DNA of 64,000 bases. Origin: Metellina segmentata (Eukaryota; Arthropoda; Arachnida; Araneae; Tetragnathidae). The position numbers and the translations under genes were made by a program. The DNA is taken from contig OX375879.1 in assembly GCA_947359465.1 (NCBI GenBank), positions 15,896,298 through 15,960,297 on the forward strand, in the 5' to 3' direction. Shown here one piece after another: positions 31,961 through 43,478 of this stretch (positions are counted from its first letter, which is position 1; each line of letters starts with the position of its first letter). Below the pieces are notes generated by a model. The model was given only the letters and a program-made list of their open reading frames with translations, was not told where the DNA came from and searched no databases.

Positions 31961-32604
31961 TCTTACTAAAGCCCTTTATAGTTGTTTTTCGCTGAATGGT
32001 CCCTCAAAACATCTGCCCATCCTATCGACAGGGAAGGGCGCCTTTTACAGTCGAAGGAAGTTGGAGACGAATCTGAAGAAGGGTGGAGGGAAAAGTGGCG
32101 TTCTTCCTCGTTCCACCCGAGACCGTTTTAAGGGCGGAAGAATCTGGCAACAGGTGAATCGACGTTTCTCCAATTGATTCGATTGCGACCGTGTTTCTTC
32201 GCGAAGGGCACTTTAAGGAAACGGGCTCATTCCTCCAAATGTCACGCACTTGCCTTCAGAGTCTTCTGGGGATTTCTTGCGCCCTTACCCGGAATGCAGA
32301 TTTCTCCGGCAGCATTTCTGGGATTCAGGAGCTATTTTCCGGGAACATAACCGGGAAGACCCAAGTATTTTCTCAGAAGGAAAAGTTGTTCGGTTTTTTT
32401 TTGGCATGACCCGATTCGTACAAATTCAATCAACCGTTGTTTATATTTAATCCTTCGAGGGTCTCAAATGACTATATCCGTACTGCAACCTGCAGGATTT
32501 CGATTCATCGTCTCGACTATCAGAATCTTGCGATTCTTTCCTGATATTTTATTAATTTATTGCGTTATTATTATTTCGTTATTACCTGTGTTGTGTGTGT
32601 GGGG
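31961..32604. other. GC-richer unique island
   Basis: From 31.99 to 32.41 kb the composition rises in GC, with 'tttccgggaacataaccggg'. Overlapping frames on both strands; none recognised. Confidence 0.4.
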
Positions 32605-32766
32605 TCTCTCCAAACGTACCCACCACGCCGACGAGAGGACATTGGAGGCCACGACAGATTTAAAGTGCACCAGCCTCCTTTGTATACAACGGTCTTTGAC
32701 TGAATTCGAACTCGCAACCCTCCTGATGGTAATCCGCAGCTCTTCCAACTGGGAATCCGCGGCCCC
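32605..32766 (-). mobile_element. SINE, head A, 5' half
   Basis: On the minus strand 'ggggccgcggattcccagtt' opens the head, 'gagttcgaattcag' is the B box, and the body stops at 'tacgtttggagag'. The 3' half is missing. Confidence 0.8.
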
Positions 32767-32924
32767 GAATCAAAATCAGAGTCGAACACAAAAGTTAGTA
32801 ATTAGTTAATAGTTAGTTATTACTAATTCATGTGAACCAAATTGAGAATATAAACGGTAATTGCGACAAATGTAGTAACCCCTATAAGCAAGCTCCATTT
32901 CTTTCACTAGGGCTGTCGGGGAGC

Positions 32925-33085
32925 AGTGGATATGTCTATTGCGCTAGCAACCTTCGAGTTGTAAGTGGCGATGGTTCGATTTCTGTCAGGTGCATTCCTC
33001 CCTGGGTGTATTTCTCTCTTCCGTCTCAGTAAAGCATTGGTTGTGTATGGCTAGTACTTAATATTTTATGTACTGTGACTGACCC
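32925..33085 (+). mobile_element. SINE family C
   Basis: 'gagcagtggatatgtctatt' (A-box region), 'gatggttcgatttctgtcag' (B box), 'tgtatttctctctt', 'gtctcagtaaagcattgg'. The 3' end is cut. Confidence 0.75.
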
Positions 33086-33424
33086 AGCTTAACAAGATAG
33101 ATCCCTTCCGCCATAAAACCTCAAAACCAAACATCTCTTTCATTGCTCTCTCCAGTGAATTACATAGTGAATAAATCCAAATAAACAAATAAGAGCAGCT
33201 TTTTTATGCTTGTGACACTTTTTAGCCATATCCATCTGAATTCTGAATAATAGAGTTCACAAAACGTTTTCACATTTGATAAGTGACCACCACCACCACC
33301 ACTCTATCCAAATTGAGAATCGGACATTTGAAATGCATGTTAATCAAGTGATGCAATCTAAACATTGAAACAAGTCTCTTGATGTTGAACTCGCGTCTTC
33401 TCCTATATTCACCTGCCCTACACG
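33086..33424. other. Spacer
   Basis: A (cca)n run lies at about 33287-33301; nothing else seen. Confidence 0.3.
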
Positions 33425-33634
33425 GTAAAGCCGGAGACCGGTGGTTCTGGTGCAAATTCAATCTGTCCGGACTTCAACTGTTCTCACGTTGGCGTGGTGT
33501 GGATGTCTGGAGAGGTGTTGTGCTCATAAAAATTTGGTTTAAAATGACGAGGTGTTGATCTTTCTCTTCGGGTTTTATCCTGGACCCGGCACCAATAGTA
33601 CGTTGTGTTGCATCAGTGCGATGTTCATTAACTC
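33425..33634 (+). mobile_element. SINE, 3' two-thirds
   Basis: It begins near 'ggagaccggtggttctgg' and runs to 'gtgcgatgttcattaac'. The head is lost and the middle is shortened around 33515. Confidence 0.65.
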
Positions 33635-34346
33635 CCCATCTGCTCTGAAATCGTAGTTGCTCTTCAAAAACCACTGATTAGCATCCTTAAGAACATTTTA
33701 TAGCGCGATGGAAAGGATGAACATCGCCACAGTTGCGCAAAATGCACACGGCGACATCTGACTCCGAAAGGGACGACACCACCAACGAGTTAAATTGAGT
33801 GGTAGAAGCCCTGTCCAAACCCAACCCGCGACAGAAGAATTTGCGGAATATTTATTCGAGCGTTCTCTGTTTATGAAGCAATGGGTGGGATGCCATTCAG
33901 CGTCAATCATCCCCTCCCCCAGAGCGAAGGACATCGATCTCTCTGGAGGAAGACATCTCGGCTTCCACTCCATCCGCCTCAGTGGTTGCACAAACACGCC
34001 GCAAGGGGGGATTATGAAAGATGGCATCTCGGTGACACGCGAGGCCGCCGCCGCCGCCCCTTCTTCGCGGTGGAACGTGCGAAAGGGAACACCTGTTGCT
34101 GCGCCCCCTCCCCGCACAATCACGGGCAAATCGTTCGCAACACGCTCGCGTTCGAAAGTGACGCGCGTCGGAATTCGCAGCACCCCGGAGAAGGAGGGGG
34201 TGTTCCCACAGGCGCCATAAAAGCCGTTCTAAAGGCGTCATTAATCCGAAACATTCTAAAAGAGGGTGCTCGAGGGGGGGGAAGAAAGTTGATGGAAATA
34301 GGGTGGGATAGTTAGTGTATTGATCGAACATTTACTACCTTTACGA
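33635..34346. other. CpG-rich unique island
   Basis: The most GC- and CpG-rich stretch of the window (about 33.8-34.3 kb), with a 'gccgccgccgccgcc' run near 34043. Long frames (up to about 160 codons) are open on both strands at once, as expected from composition, and none resembles a protein I know. It could be a CpG-rich promoter or enhancer or an unrecognised exon. Confidence 0.4.
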
Positions 34347-34600
34347 GGGCCACGGTAGCCCAGTTATAAGAGCCATGGATTGGCAACCTGAGGGTGTCGA
34401 GGTTTGGTTACGTTGGCGTGGTGTGGAATTTTTAGAGGTTTAGCGCAGGTACAACAGCTCAGTTATTACCTCGGTATCTGACCGTGATTCAAAATTATGT
34501 GGAATTGTCCTCGAATCTTTCCTTTGGAGATATATAATAGCTCAAGATATCGGATAGCTCGTTATAATGCCCCAGTGTGACGCTAATTGACAACCTACCT
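34347..34600 (+). mobile_element. SINE, head A, internally deleted
   Basis: The head 'gggccacggtagcccagtta' is directly joined to 'acgttggcgtggtgtgg'. The segment normally between them ('aaagaccgtcg' to 'tcctc') is missing, probably by deletion. Confidence 0.75.
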
Positions 34601-35000
34601 TTAAGACACACTGCGCTCCTACTCATCCCGAGTGAGACTTACCGATAAAAGCCGTTGTTTCAGAGAACAACAATCACGAGGATCTTATATTTACCTACGT
34701 GTCACCTTCCATAGGAAGCTATTAGATATTCATCGTATATTATGCCTTTGGCAACGGATATAGGCAAAAATCGCTATTTTTCTTGCAGGTTCTTTTAGAG
34801 GTCATACACAAATGCACCACTTTTCCATGCTACAAAGAATGGGTACTACATTGAGAAATTTGTTTCAGAGTAAATGTGCCCCTCCAAAGATATATTTTGG
34901 TGTCATCTGTTTATGTGTTGCAAAATATAAACGTAGCACGACAAAACAAACTTAGATTACACTACCCCTTGCTAAAATTAGTAGTAAGCAGGCAGTAGAT
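34601..35000. other. Spacer, nothing recognised
   Basis: AT-rich, no structure seen. Confidence 0.3.
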
Positions 35001-35075
35001 AGTTAATTAGCCTCTCTATGGAGCAACACAACAGGTTATTACCAACAGTCCGGAATCCATTCCGACAAGGAAATC
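35001..35075 (-). mobile_element. SINE tail fragment
   Basis: 'gttaattagcctctctatgg', 'agcaacacaacaggttatt' and 'agtccggaatcc' are the 3' end of the common body. Confidence 0.55.
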
Positions 35076-35171
35076 CATTTTTTTCAGGGTCAATAAATGT
35101 ATGGAAATTTTTCCATGAATTGAAAGAAAATGCTTTATTTTAATCAAAGGTGGGTTAGGTAATGGTAATAG

Positions 35172-35472
35172 CAGTTAACTACCTTCGCACTGTAGCAACA
35201 CAACCGCCTAATGGAGACTATCGGGGATCAACTCCAAAGGGAAAATTACGAAGACAAACACCACGTCATTTTGAACCACGGTCAGATGACGTGGCAAAAC
35301 CAGAGCTGGCACCCCCAATCTCCAACCTCCACCGTGACAACGGGAGAACATTTAAGGCCACGATTGATTCAACGTACAACAATCTCCTTTTTACACGATG
35401 ATCTTTGGTTGGAATCGAACTAGCAACCCTCCGGTTGCGAATCCATTACTCTTCCAACCAGCAACCGTGGCT
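35172..35472 (-). mobile_element. SINE, head A, complete
   Basis: Full length from 'agccacggttgctggttgg' (minus) to 'gttaactg' at 35172. The B box reads 'gttcgattcc'. Confidence 0.85.
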
Positions 35473-35588
35473 TTACACACTGAAAAATAAGTAGATATTG
35501 ACTATTTTGTTGTAAGGACCTCGGAACATTTCAGTCCATACCTATAGATTTGCTTTAACCTCACCAAAAGAATAGGTTAGTTTGTATT

Positions 35589-35725
35589 TTAATTAACGTT
35601 GTACTGGAGCAACACAACGGGTTATTCCCGGCGGTCCAGGATCAATCCCAACGGAAAAGATCTGAGGATAACACGTTATTTTGAAACATGGTGAGATGAC
35701 GAGGCAACATCTGAGCTGCCTCAGG
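35589..35725 (-). mobile_element. SINE 3' half
   Basis: 'taattaacgttgtactggag' to 'gaggcaacatctgagctgc'. The head half is absent. Confidence 0.65.
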
Positions 35726-36477
35726 CAAACGGGAGCTATCAAATGTTATCTTCAGCATCAGATTGTTATCGAAAGCATGGCCGTAGGTGTTTGGTTTAAT
35801 TGGTCAATTCATTTCATCTGCTCCCTCTCTTCCCCCATAAAACAGAAACGGCGTCGCTCTCTGCACGGATCGATCGCCTTTTCTCGGCAGCCCTTTTTTA
35901 TAGGCCATAAGTAACATATTTTGAAATCCCCCGTCTCGTAAAGAGCGCAGACAGGACTCGACTGAAGGAGGGAAGATAAAAGACACTTCCGACACCCTTG
36001 CCTTCGAAAAAAGGAGCCACTTCCTTATTCCGGGCTCGGGAGAACTCGTAAAATGAAGGCGGGGTGGTGGGCGACTGTTTCGGATGAGGGGAGGAGTTTT
36101 TGCCGCTAGAAGTGGAGCAGTTTTGAACCCTCCATCCACGGGCGATGGGAACTGGACGAAGAAATTGCTTGAGTGACCAAAAAAAAAAATGATTCCTCGA
36201 AAATATATAGGGTAGTCAGAATCGACCACACACCAATCGCACTGTGCGATTCCATATCGAAACCTTTTCAAAGTTCGGATGTCTTTTTCTTGTCCGACGC
36301 AAGGGGTCATACTTGGCCAAGATCCGCAAAACACAAAAAAGTGTCAAGGAATTCTGAAAACAAAGAAAAGAGGAAGAGATGAAAGTGGAGAGAAAAGAGC
36401 GCTTGGGCATTATGGGGTCACGAACTGCATGTTTAGCAGAGGCGGTAAACTCATAAAGGTATTCGTGTTCTGGTTTC
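35726..36477. other. GC-richer unique island
   Basis: 35.8-36.2 kb is GC-rich and purine-biased. Frames of up to 176 codons (minus 35804-36334) have no recognisable domain. The segment contains 'cccataaaac' and 'ggccataag'. Confidence 0.4.
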
Positions 36478-36520
36478 AGGGCGCAATGGCGCTATTTGTC
36501 CATGCTGTGCAAAACATATA
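36478..36520 (-). mobile_element. SINE family C, 3' part of a split copy
   Basis: 'gtccatgctgtgcaaaacat' is the family-C 3' end. It is interrupted at TA by the Tc1 element and resumes at 37057. Confidence 0.75.
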
Positions 36521-37056
36521 CACTACCCTACAACCGGATGCCAGCGGATTGGCATAAAATATTGCATACTACTTGTTTGGGTGGGATTTTCGTGGTATGG
36601 CCAGGGACCTTTGAATGTTGTTCCTGGTCAATTGAACGCCGACACCTACATGAATATTTTGGACAATCAGCTACTTCCTACGCTCTGGCGATTTTATGGA
36701 ATGGGCGAAAGTTATTTCCAGCACGACAACGCTCCATGTCACGATGTGGATGTAAAAAGTCTACCATGGCTTGCTCAGAGTATCGATCTAAACCCCATAT
36801 AACATTTGTAGGACGCGTTAGAGCCAGATCTACGGACCAGGGAACCCTTCCGAAATCTACAGCTGAGATGACGACATTATTGCAGCAAAAATGGACACAA
36901 GTAGCCATCGCTGTGAATTAAAACCTTGTTGAACGTATGCCCAGAAGGTTTGCTAGTGTCAGTGCAGCACGTGGGGGACCATCCCCCTATTAAATCATGT
37001 GTTCTTTCCCTTATACCCTCACACCTTGTTGTCCGGTTCATTATTGTAGTGTAGTG
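36521..37056 (+). mobile_element. Tc1-type transposon, copy 2, deleted internally
   Basis: Ends CACTACCCTACAA (left) and CACTACACTACAATAATG (right, minus strand) are flanked by TA at 36519-36520 and 37057-37058. At 536 bp the N-terminal half of the transposase gene is gone. Confidence 0.85.
36581..36990 (+). pseudogene. Tc1 transposase fragment, copy 2
   Basis: It contains FSWYGQGPLNVVPGQLNADT and LWRFYGMGESYFQHDNAPCH, where FQHD replaces the FQDD of the family but keeps the second aspartate. After CH about 20 residues are deleted. It reads LPWLAQSIDLNPI, then a stop in place of the catalytic glutamate (I-stop-H for IEH). The remaining C-terminal part is frameshifted. Confidence 0.8.
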
Positions 37057-37205
37057 TAATATCAAGTAATAGACCCCACAGTGTTAGTTCTACTGACACG
37101 CAACAGAGAAATACGTCCATGGAGAAATTCACCTGACAAGAATCGAACCTGCAAATTCTACATTACCAAATGGGCATGCGCACTGTGCCATGACGGCTCA
37201 ATTAA
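37057..37205 (-). mobile_element. SINE family C, 5' part of the split copy
   Basis: 'atcaagtaatagaccccaca' to 'gaatcgaacctgc' (B box) and 'gtgccatgacggctca' (head). It joins 36520 across the Tc1 insertion. Confidence 0.8.
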
Positions 37206-37352
37206 ACCCCATAGGAAAAGAATGGATCATTCGTGTACCTCGTGAAACCCATAGATACCTGTAGATATGTCCCCGAAGAGTCTTTCGTCAAGGAATTGCA
37301 TAGTATGATTCCTCTAATTTTGATTCTGACCACCATAACCGACAAGTAACTA

Positions 37353-38755
37353 CACTCTATAACCAAAAAATCGATGCACCAAGAAGGAGTTGTCCGATGG
37401 AGACAAAAATTGGCGGATAGGAAAATTATGTACAGAATAGAAAATGATTAAAATTTCAGGACAATTGAAAGATTTATTTCAGAGTTACAGTAATGAGCTC
37501 AGTAAGGTGTTGACCCGCCTCTAGCCCGGATGCAAGCAGCCACACGGCGTGGCAAAGACCGATAATGCTCCCGGATGGTCTCCTGCGGTATTTCTTTCTA
37601 AATTTGCTCCAATTGTCGGACTACTTCATCAACATTCCCTACCGGATGCAGTCGCCTTCCCATCATATTCCAGACTTGCTCGATGGGAGAGAGATCTGGT
37701 GATCTGGCTAGCCAAGGAAGTGTTTGACAATCTTGAAGACAGTTCATAGCAACACGTGTCGTATGTGGTCTGGCATTCTTGCTGAAAAATAAGCCCAGGG
37801 TACTGCAAAAGGAACGGTAGCAAAACAGGTCTCAGAATGTCGTCAACGTACCGCTGTGCAGTAAGTGTACCTCTAATGACGACCAAAGGGGTCCGGCTAT
37901 CAAGGGAAATGGCACCCCAGACCATAACTCCTTGTTGAGGGCCCGTGTGGAGTGCAATAGTGAAAGCAGGATCGGCACGCTGCCCTGGGCGTCTCCAGAC
38001 ACGTCTTCGATGATCGTCAGGACACAGTTGGAAGCGGGATTCGTCGCTAAACACTATACGTCCCCAGTCAGCATCATTCCAGCCTGATCGAGCGAAGCAC
38101 CACTGTAATCTGGCTCGATAGTGTGTAGGCGTGAGTGGCAGGTGGCGTAACGGTCGGTACGAGCGTAGATTTCGTTCTCTCAGCCGTCTGTGAATGGTCA
38201 TGGTGGCCAATCGTGTGTGGGTCAAACGACTGATGGTTGATAGCGATGAATCAGGTGCTGTGACAGCTGATCTGACAATCACTCTGTCCTCGCGATCTGT
38301 TGTGGCCCTACGTCAACCGCTACCATCATGACGCTGAAATCTGCCATTGTCCACCCACTCTTGCCAGCATCTTCTAATCGCCGCATCGCTTCGACTCACA
38401 TGACGAACGATTCTCCAATTTGCCCAACCTGCCTCTTTCAATCCGATGACACGACCTCTTTCAAACTCTGAAAGTTGCTCGTAATGAGCTCGAATCCTGC
38501 GGCGAGGCATTTTTTCAGTCGTTGAAAGGTATCCTAAATCGCAATGTAGCAGACATTTTTAACAACAGTTCATGAACAACTCCTTATTTACATCTGCTGG
38601 ATGCGCAGTTCCGATGCGCTGGAGATCGCACTATTCATTCATTGGACACCAAATTTTAATCATTTGCATATTTGGTCAAAAAATTTTTGCATACGAAATT
38701 TCAAAGCAATCGGAGGATTCCTTCTTGGTGCGTCGATTTTTTTTGTTATAGAGTG
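37353..38755 (-). mobile_element. Tc1-type transposon, nearly intact, 1403 bp
   Basis: TIRs CACTCTATAACCAAAAAATC (left) and CACTCTATAACAAAAAAAAT (right, minus strand) lie between TA at 37351-37352 and 38756-38757. A single transposase gene fills the minus strand. It is a different family from the CACTACCCTACAA copies. Confidence 0.9.
37480..38510 (-). pseudogene. Tc1 transposase, full length with three disabling changes
   Basis: It starts at 38510 with MPRRRIRAHYEQLSEFERGR. Paired helix-turn-helix DNA-binding domains follow (about residues 10-120, including GLKEAGWANWRIVRH and AATMTIHRRLRERN-like parts). The first catalytic aspartate is in RIVFSDESRFQL. A TGA stands at residue 66 in the linker. 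At the second catalytic site a 2-base deletion turns QQD-N-A-R into QQECQ, removing the aspartate and shifting the frame. In the new frame it continues through SPDLSPIEQVWNMMGRR (glutamate kept), has one TAG, and ends RVAACIRARGGSTPY. The small number of lesions indicates a recent insertion. The architecture is that of DD34E transposases typical of spider Tc1 elements (from memory). Confidence 0.9.
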
Positions 38756-38817
38756 TATGTATCTTTAAGTGTAAGAGACACTAAACTCCGGTATGATTAA
38801 CAAACGTAGATAGGTAC

Positions 38818-39108
38818 TTAATTATCGTCCCATTAGAGCAACCAACTTGCTATTGGCGATGATCCGGGATCCATCCCCTAAGGGAAAGATACGAGGACAA
38901 CACCACGTCATCTGGAACCTCTATCAGATGACGAGGCAAAACTTGAGCTGGCTCCCCACTCTGCATTCGACCACACAACGTTTTCGCGAGAGCATTTGAG
39001 TTCACTACCGAATTAACGTGCATCTGCACCGTGTGAATGGATCGAGTTTCAAACTTGCATCCCTCCGATTTCTAATCCTTTGCCTTCCACCTGAGCTACC
39101 ATGTCCTC
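38818..39108 (-). mobile_element. SINE, head A, complete
   Basis: From 'gaggacatggtagctcaggt' (minus; A box) to 'gacgataattaag'. It lies 60 bp beyond the Tc1 element. Confidence 0.8.
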
Positions 39109-39900
39109 AAATGAACCATGATTTTCATCTCGTCTAGAGCAATATTGATAGACTCGAGTCAGATTTACGTTCCATAATCGAGCCGAAAAGAGTCGACATG
39201 TTTCCGTAATCCCCACGAAATGTGGCGTTACGCGGAGGCAACCCCGGCGAGATTTAAGCGGTGTTTAATAAAGCAATTCCTCCATCATCTCTGCCTCTCA
39301 TCATCCCTAACTAATTCGCAATAATGAGCACAATTCCGAGCTGTTCTTCGAATCACAAAAAGAACTCCCCTCCCGTAATTGGAAAAACTTATTAATGAAT
39401 TAGCGTGCCCGCTGCCTTCTCCGCGGGAGCCCCTTTAATTGAAATATCCCCCAACTTTGGGTCAAGGGATTTTCGAATGCCTCTCCTTCCCATACACTGG
39501 GGATTACTGGGGATTTCTCTAACCAATTAAACTACCCGTAGGAAGGAGGGGAAAAAAAGCCGGAACTTTTCACATGAGAATTGTTCTCGGTGAAATGTTT
39601 GTGTTTTTTTCTCTGAGCAGCACATTTTCTGCTTCATTTCTGGTCTCATCAACTTTTCTTAATTCGGTTCTTGCCCTTGATGAGCTGCGCAGGAAAAAGA
39701 TTGAAGCAAGACTAGAAAAAAAAAAACCTGGAATCTCGGGATTTTCATTTAATTCGTTAGGGTTAGCTGCCGGCGGTTTTTGGAAAACTTCTCGGCGGCT
39801 CAATCAAGGGGAGCTTTTCGCGTGCGATGAATTTCTTTCGAGAGAATCAAAAAATGGAATTCTTAGGAGTAAATTAACTAACCTAGCGAGTGACGTATAA
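39109..39900. other. GC-richer unique island, one 108-codon frame
   Basis: Many TTAATT words lie among C-rich runs at 39.2-39.55 kb. The plus frame 39574-39900 starts with a hydrophobic stretch (FVFFSLSSTFSASFLVSSTF) followed by a basic segment. It could pass for a signal peptide, but no homolog is recognised and the opposite strand is also open. Confidence 0.35.
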
Positions 39901-41060
39901 CTCAAGCTCTGAGCAATAACAGTTGGTTCTTTAAACGCCCTGTGCTTAAAGGGACAACGGGCTTTTAAACATTTTACAATATATATTCAATTGTTATAAA
40001 GAAAATAATTCACTAAAATATTTTTGATAAATTAGCACAGATCTCACACGTAATATTTTTCTGTGTTCTCACTATTTTAAGTTACGTTTGTGTATAGAAA
40101 TTGAATTAACTTTTTTTGGCCATTTGTATTACTTGGCTTCAAAATTTTGTCATATATTCCCAACATTTCACCAAAAGAATTTGCTTAGGAGCATTTAAAA
40201 ACAAAATTTCTATAAGAACATGTTTTATCAGTACCAAACGTTTTCTTTCAAATTTTGATCAACTTAGTGAGAAAACTTATTCTAAGTCTCACAACATATT
40301 TTGAAAATTTTTCTTTCAACTGGTTTTATATTCTAGTTGTTCTGTTGATTGATTGGGTCATGTCGTTATAGTGTGACTCCGGTGAGATGGACAAGTTGAG
40401 TCTTGTACGTGGGGATGGTGCACGTTATATCGGTCGTGCATACCTAATATACTTGTACACCGGAGAAAATATATAGAACCCCATAGAATTCCAAACAATT
40501 TCTTCTGAATAAAAATTTTAATTTTCCTATACGCATACAAATATATAAGAGACAGACGGTGGTTATAATAACACGAAAGTGTGTATTAGAACAAGATATC
40601 TTAATTTTTTAGATTATCCCTACTTCGATAGACATTCCAAAATTATCGGGAATAATCTCACAAAACGTAAAAGAAAAATGTGTCGTCAGTTGAGTTAATT
40701 TAATTGTTGGAGTTAAATTAATCTTTCAAAGTATCGCGGTGTATTGGGTGAGTTTTCGGAGAGTTTCACTAGTATTACCGAGGAGACTGACGCTTTGAAG
40801 TGTTAACTATCCAAGTGTTTTAACAATATTTCTCGTCCATCAAGCTTCAATCACTCGATGTCTTACCAGCAAAATATTGCTGCTATTTTTTTGTGATGGT
40901 GAGGTAATGATCTGGTTAGTTTTTTTTAACGTTAATTAATGACGCAATATCTCATAAAACCAAGTTCTGGTCGTTTTTTTTTTTTTTTTTGAGAAAACCA
41001 CAAGGAGGATTAAAAACAAGTTACTCTCTCTACTGATTTAACTTGAACTACTTGTTAATT
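39901..41060. other. AT-rich spacer with dispersed-repeat segment
   Basis: 40.83-41.06 kb is related to 3.93-4.08 kb ('ccacaaggaggattaa' and 'gaactacttgtta'). A T run lies at 40975-40991. An imperfect palindrome around 39933-39975 (tttaaacgccc / gggcttttaaa) was noted. No gene. Confidence 0.3.
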
Positions 41061-41310
41061 ATTTGCATATAGTGTAAAAGGCCTTGTGTGAGTGTAAACT
41101 CTCACATATTGTAGAGGATCCTGTGTGTGTGGGTGGCTTGTAGACATTTTTAGACACTGAGGAGAGAGGTGATCTCTTAGACCAGATGAAATTTAGGCTT
41201 CCTTAGCCCTAACGTAAGTGTGGCTTCCTTAGCCTTAAAGAGAAAGTGGTCTTTCCACAACTTTGTGATATTTGTTGTCAATAAACCTTGTTTTTGTAAC
41301 AAAGAATCAG
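41061..41310 (+). mobile_element. Possible LTR or retroelement 3' end
   Basis: The word 'ggcttccttagcc' is repeated 30 bp apart. 'caataaaccttgtttttg' with a polyadenylation signal near 41281 and the end '-taaca' resemble the R-U5 end of an LTR. No convincing TG start or TSD was found. Confidence 0.3.
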
Positions 41311-41340
41311 TTTAATTAGAATACAGTACACTAATCTAGA

Positions 41341-41397
41341 GAGTTCAAATCCAACCAGCGTCGTGTACAAAGGGGGCTGGTGTACGTAAAATCGGTC
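41341..41397 (+). mobile_element. SINE fragment
   Basis: 'gagttcaaatccaaccagcg' (B box) to 'ggtgtacgtaaaatcgg'. Both ends are missing. Confidence 0.55.
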
Positions 41398-41460
41398 AAA
41401 ATTGAGTTTTGGAGAAAGGGCGTCGTCATACTAGGTTGCCCTAGGTCCGAAAAATGGTCA

Positions 41461-41773
41461 GGGGCCACGTAAATTCAGTTGGAAGAGCAACTGATTAGCA
41501 ACAAGAATCGTGAGTTGAAAACTTGGTTCAATCAAAGACCGTTGTGTACACGGCGGCAGGTGCACGTTAAATTTACCGTGACCTCCAATCTCCTCACGTT
41601 TCCGTAGCGTGGAAGTTTGGAGATAGGGGGTACCAGCTCAGAAGATGCCTCGTCATCTGATTGTGGTTCAGAATTACTCGGTATTGTCCTCGGATTTTTC
41701 CCTTCGAGTTTTAATCCGAGATCATCACCAATAGCCCGATGTGTTGCTCCAGTGCTACATTAATTAAAAACTT
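41461..41773 (+). mobile_element. SINE, head A, complete
   Basis: 'ggggccacgtaaattcagtt' to 'gtgctacattaattaaaaac'. All body blocks are present; the B box is decayed. Confidence 0.85.
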
Positions 41774-41895
41774 AACCAACGAATGCAGTTGTTTCAATAT
41801 TCAAAATGGAATTAGATATTTTTATGATTACATATTTCCACCTCTATTTTAATTTGTAATAAATCAAGACAAGGCATTTTGGTAATTGGAAATTT

Positions 41896-42192
41896 TTAAT
41901 TAACGTCATACTAGAACAACACAACGGGCTATCGACGATGGTCCGGGATCGATCCTCTAAGGGAAAGATCCGAGGACACCACCAAGAAATTTTGAATCAT
42001 GGTACGATGACGAGGCAACACCTGAGCTGGCATCCCACTCTCCAAACTTCCACACCAACCCAACGTGAGGACTTTAGGCCACGACCAATTTAGGTGCATC
42101 AGCCGCCTCTACACCATACGTTTACAAACATCATGCCCTGATCCGTACTCGAACCAGGAGCCTTCCGATACAGAGGCTAACACCTTAACCAT
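41896..42192 (-). mobile_element. SINE, head B, nearly complete
   Basis: On the minus strand from 'ggttaaggtgttagcctctg' with the B box GGTTCGAGTAC to 'gttaattaaaaa'. The first ~15 bases of the head are missing. It faces the previous copy tail to tail. Confidence 0.85.
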
Positions 42193-42940
42193 AAGTTTTA
42201 TCAAATATATTCTCAAGCATTTGAATGCATTTAACGTACATCTCAAAATACAATTTCAAGAAATCGCTCAACTTGTGTCACTTTTAAACTTATCCGATGG
42301 CTCGCAATTGAAATCCATCAAAAGGGTGTTTTAAATATACGCAAATTGTTCACAAGGTTAAAAAAACGTGCATTTCTTTTCTAAAATTTCCAAGATTTGT
42401 TTGTATTTTATGGACTGCCGGCAAAAACGGTAAAAAAAAAACCAGAGTAGTGATATTCAAAACCGATCATGTGTGGAAGGATTTATTCAAGAATCACGAA
42501 TTTTCCAACCACGAGAGAACACATTCAACAATAAATAAAACATATTGATTAGAAAAAACTTAATGTGTCGGTAAAAACTAAGTTATATTGAACTTTCCAC
42601 TTTAAAAAGTGCTTACTAGTACCTCTTGAAGAATCAGCGAATCGAAGGAAAGACAGATTGAATGGAGGAGGAGGAAATGCGCTCAGTTGTTAAATAAAAA
42701 GTACACTACAAAATAAACTTTTTTTACGTAGAGTGTATAGATACAAAAAGGTTTGTATCAATGAGAAATTCTGCCTCTGGCCATCCATTTTCAGGGATGC
42801 GTCAACATTTCAAAACTTCTTTCAATCAAGGTTAGCCCTTACATCAAAGTGATGTTTCATCTATTTTTTTTAAACTTTAAACACGAAAGTACAGATATGA
42901 ATGGCAGGTATGTGGCGATATGTAAAATCAGCATTCACCA
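42193..42940. other. AT-rich spacer
   Basis: No recognisable gene. 'tacactac' and 'gtagagtgta' 20 bp apart near 42705-42740 may be a collapsed pair of transposon ends. Confidence 0.3.
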
Positions 42941-43478
42941 TCCATGGTATGTTGCCGCTCACAAACCAAATATCACCCCATTCAAAATGCGGCAGACTGT
43001 GGTGGTGTTCGCAACGGCGCAACTGGACTGTGGACCACTGGAAAACTGTTTTATGAAGCGTGGAGTAACACTACACGCTCTTCCAGTCGGATGGGAGAGT
43101 TAGGGTTTGGCGAATGCCAGTCGAACGTCTGTTACCCGAGTGCATTGTTCCAACTATCAAGTTCGGTGGTGGTGGTGTACTTGTTTGGGGCTGTTCTTCG
43201 TGGTATGCCCTGGGACCTTTGCATGTTCTTCCTGATTAATTGAACACCTACATGAACATTTTGAACAAATCAGGTTCTTCCTACGCTCTGGCAATTTTAT
43301 GGAATGGACGAATGTTACTTCCAGGGCGACAACGCTCCATGACACCTTGCAGCCTCTGTCAAGCAATGGTATCGAGAAATGGATGTGAAACGTCTTCCCT
43401 GGCCTACCTAGAATCCCGACCTAAACCCCATAGAACATGTGTGGGACGCGTTAGATCGACGCTTACGGACCTGGAAAC

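Noticed and set aside
33698..34331. Long overlapping frames on both strands (up to 161 codons)
   Set aside because: All lie in the CpG-rich island where stop codons are rare on both strands. No domain, no clear start context and no periodic composition could be argued.
39574..39900. 108-codon frame with a signal-peptide-like start
   Set aside because: The opposite strand is also open, there is no recognisable family, and the basic tail lies in an A-run region. Chance is likely.
42702..42740. Collapsed Tc1 ends (tacactac ... gtagagtgta)
   Set aside because: Arms are too short and imperfect to separate from chance in AT-rich DNA.
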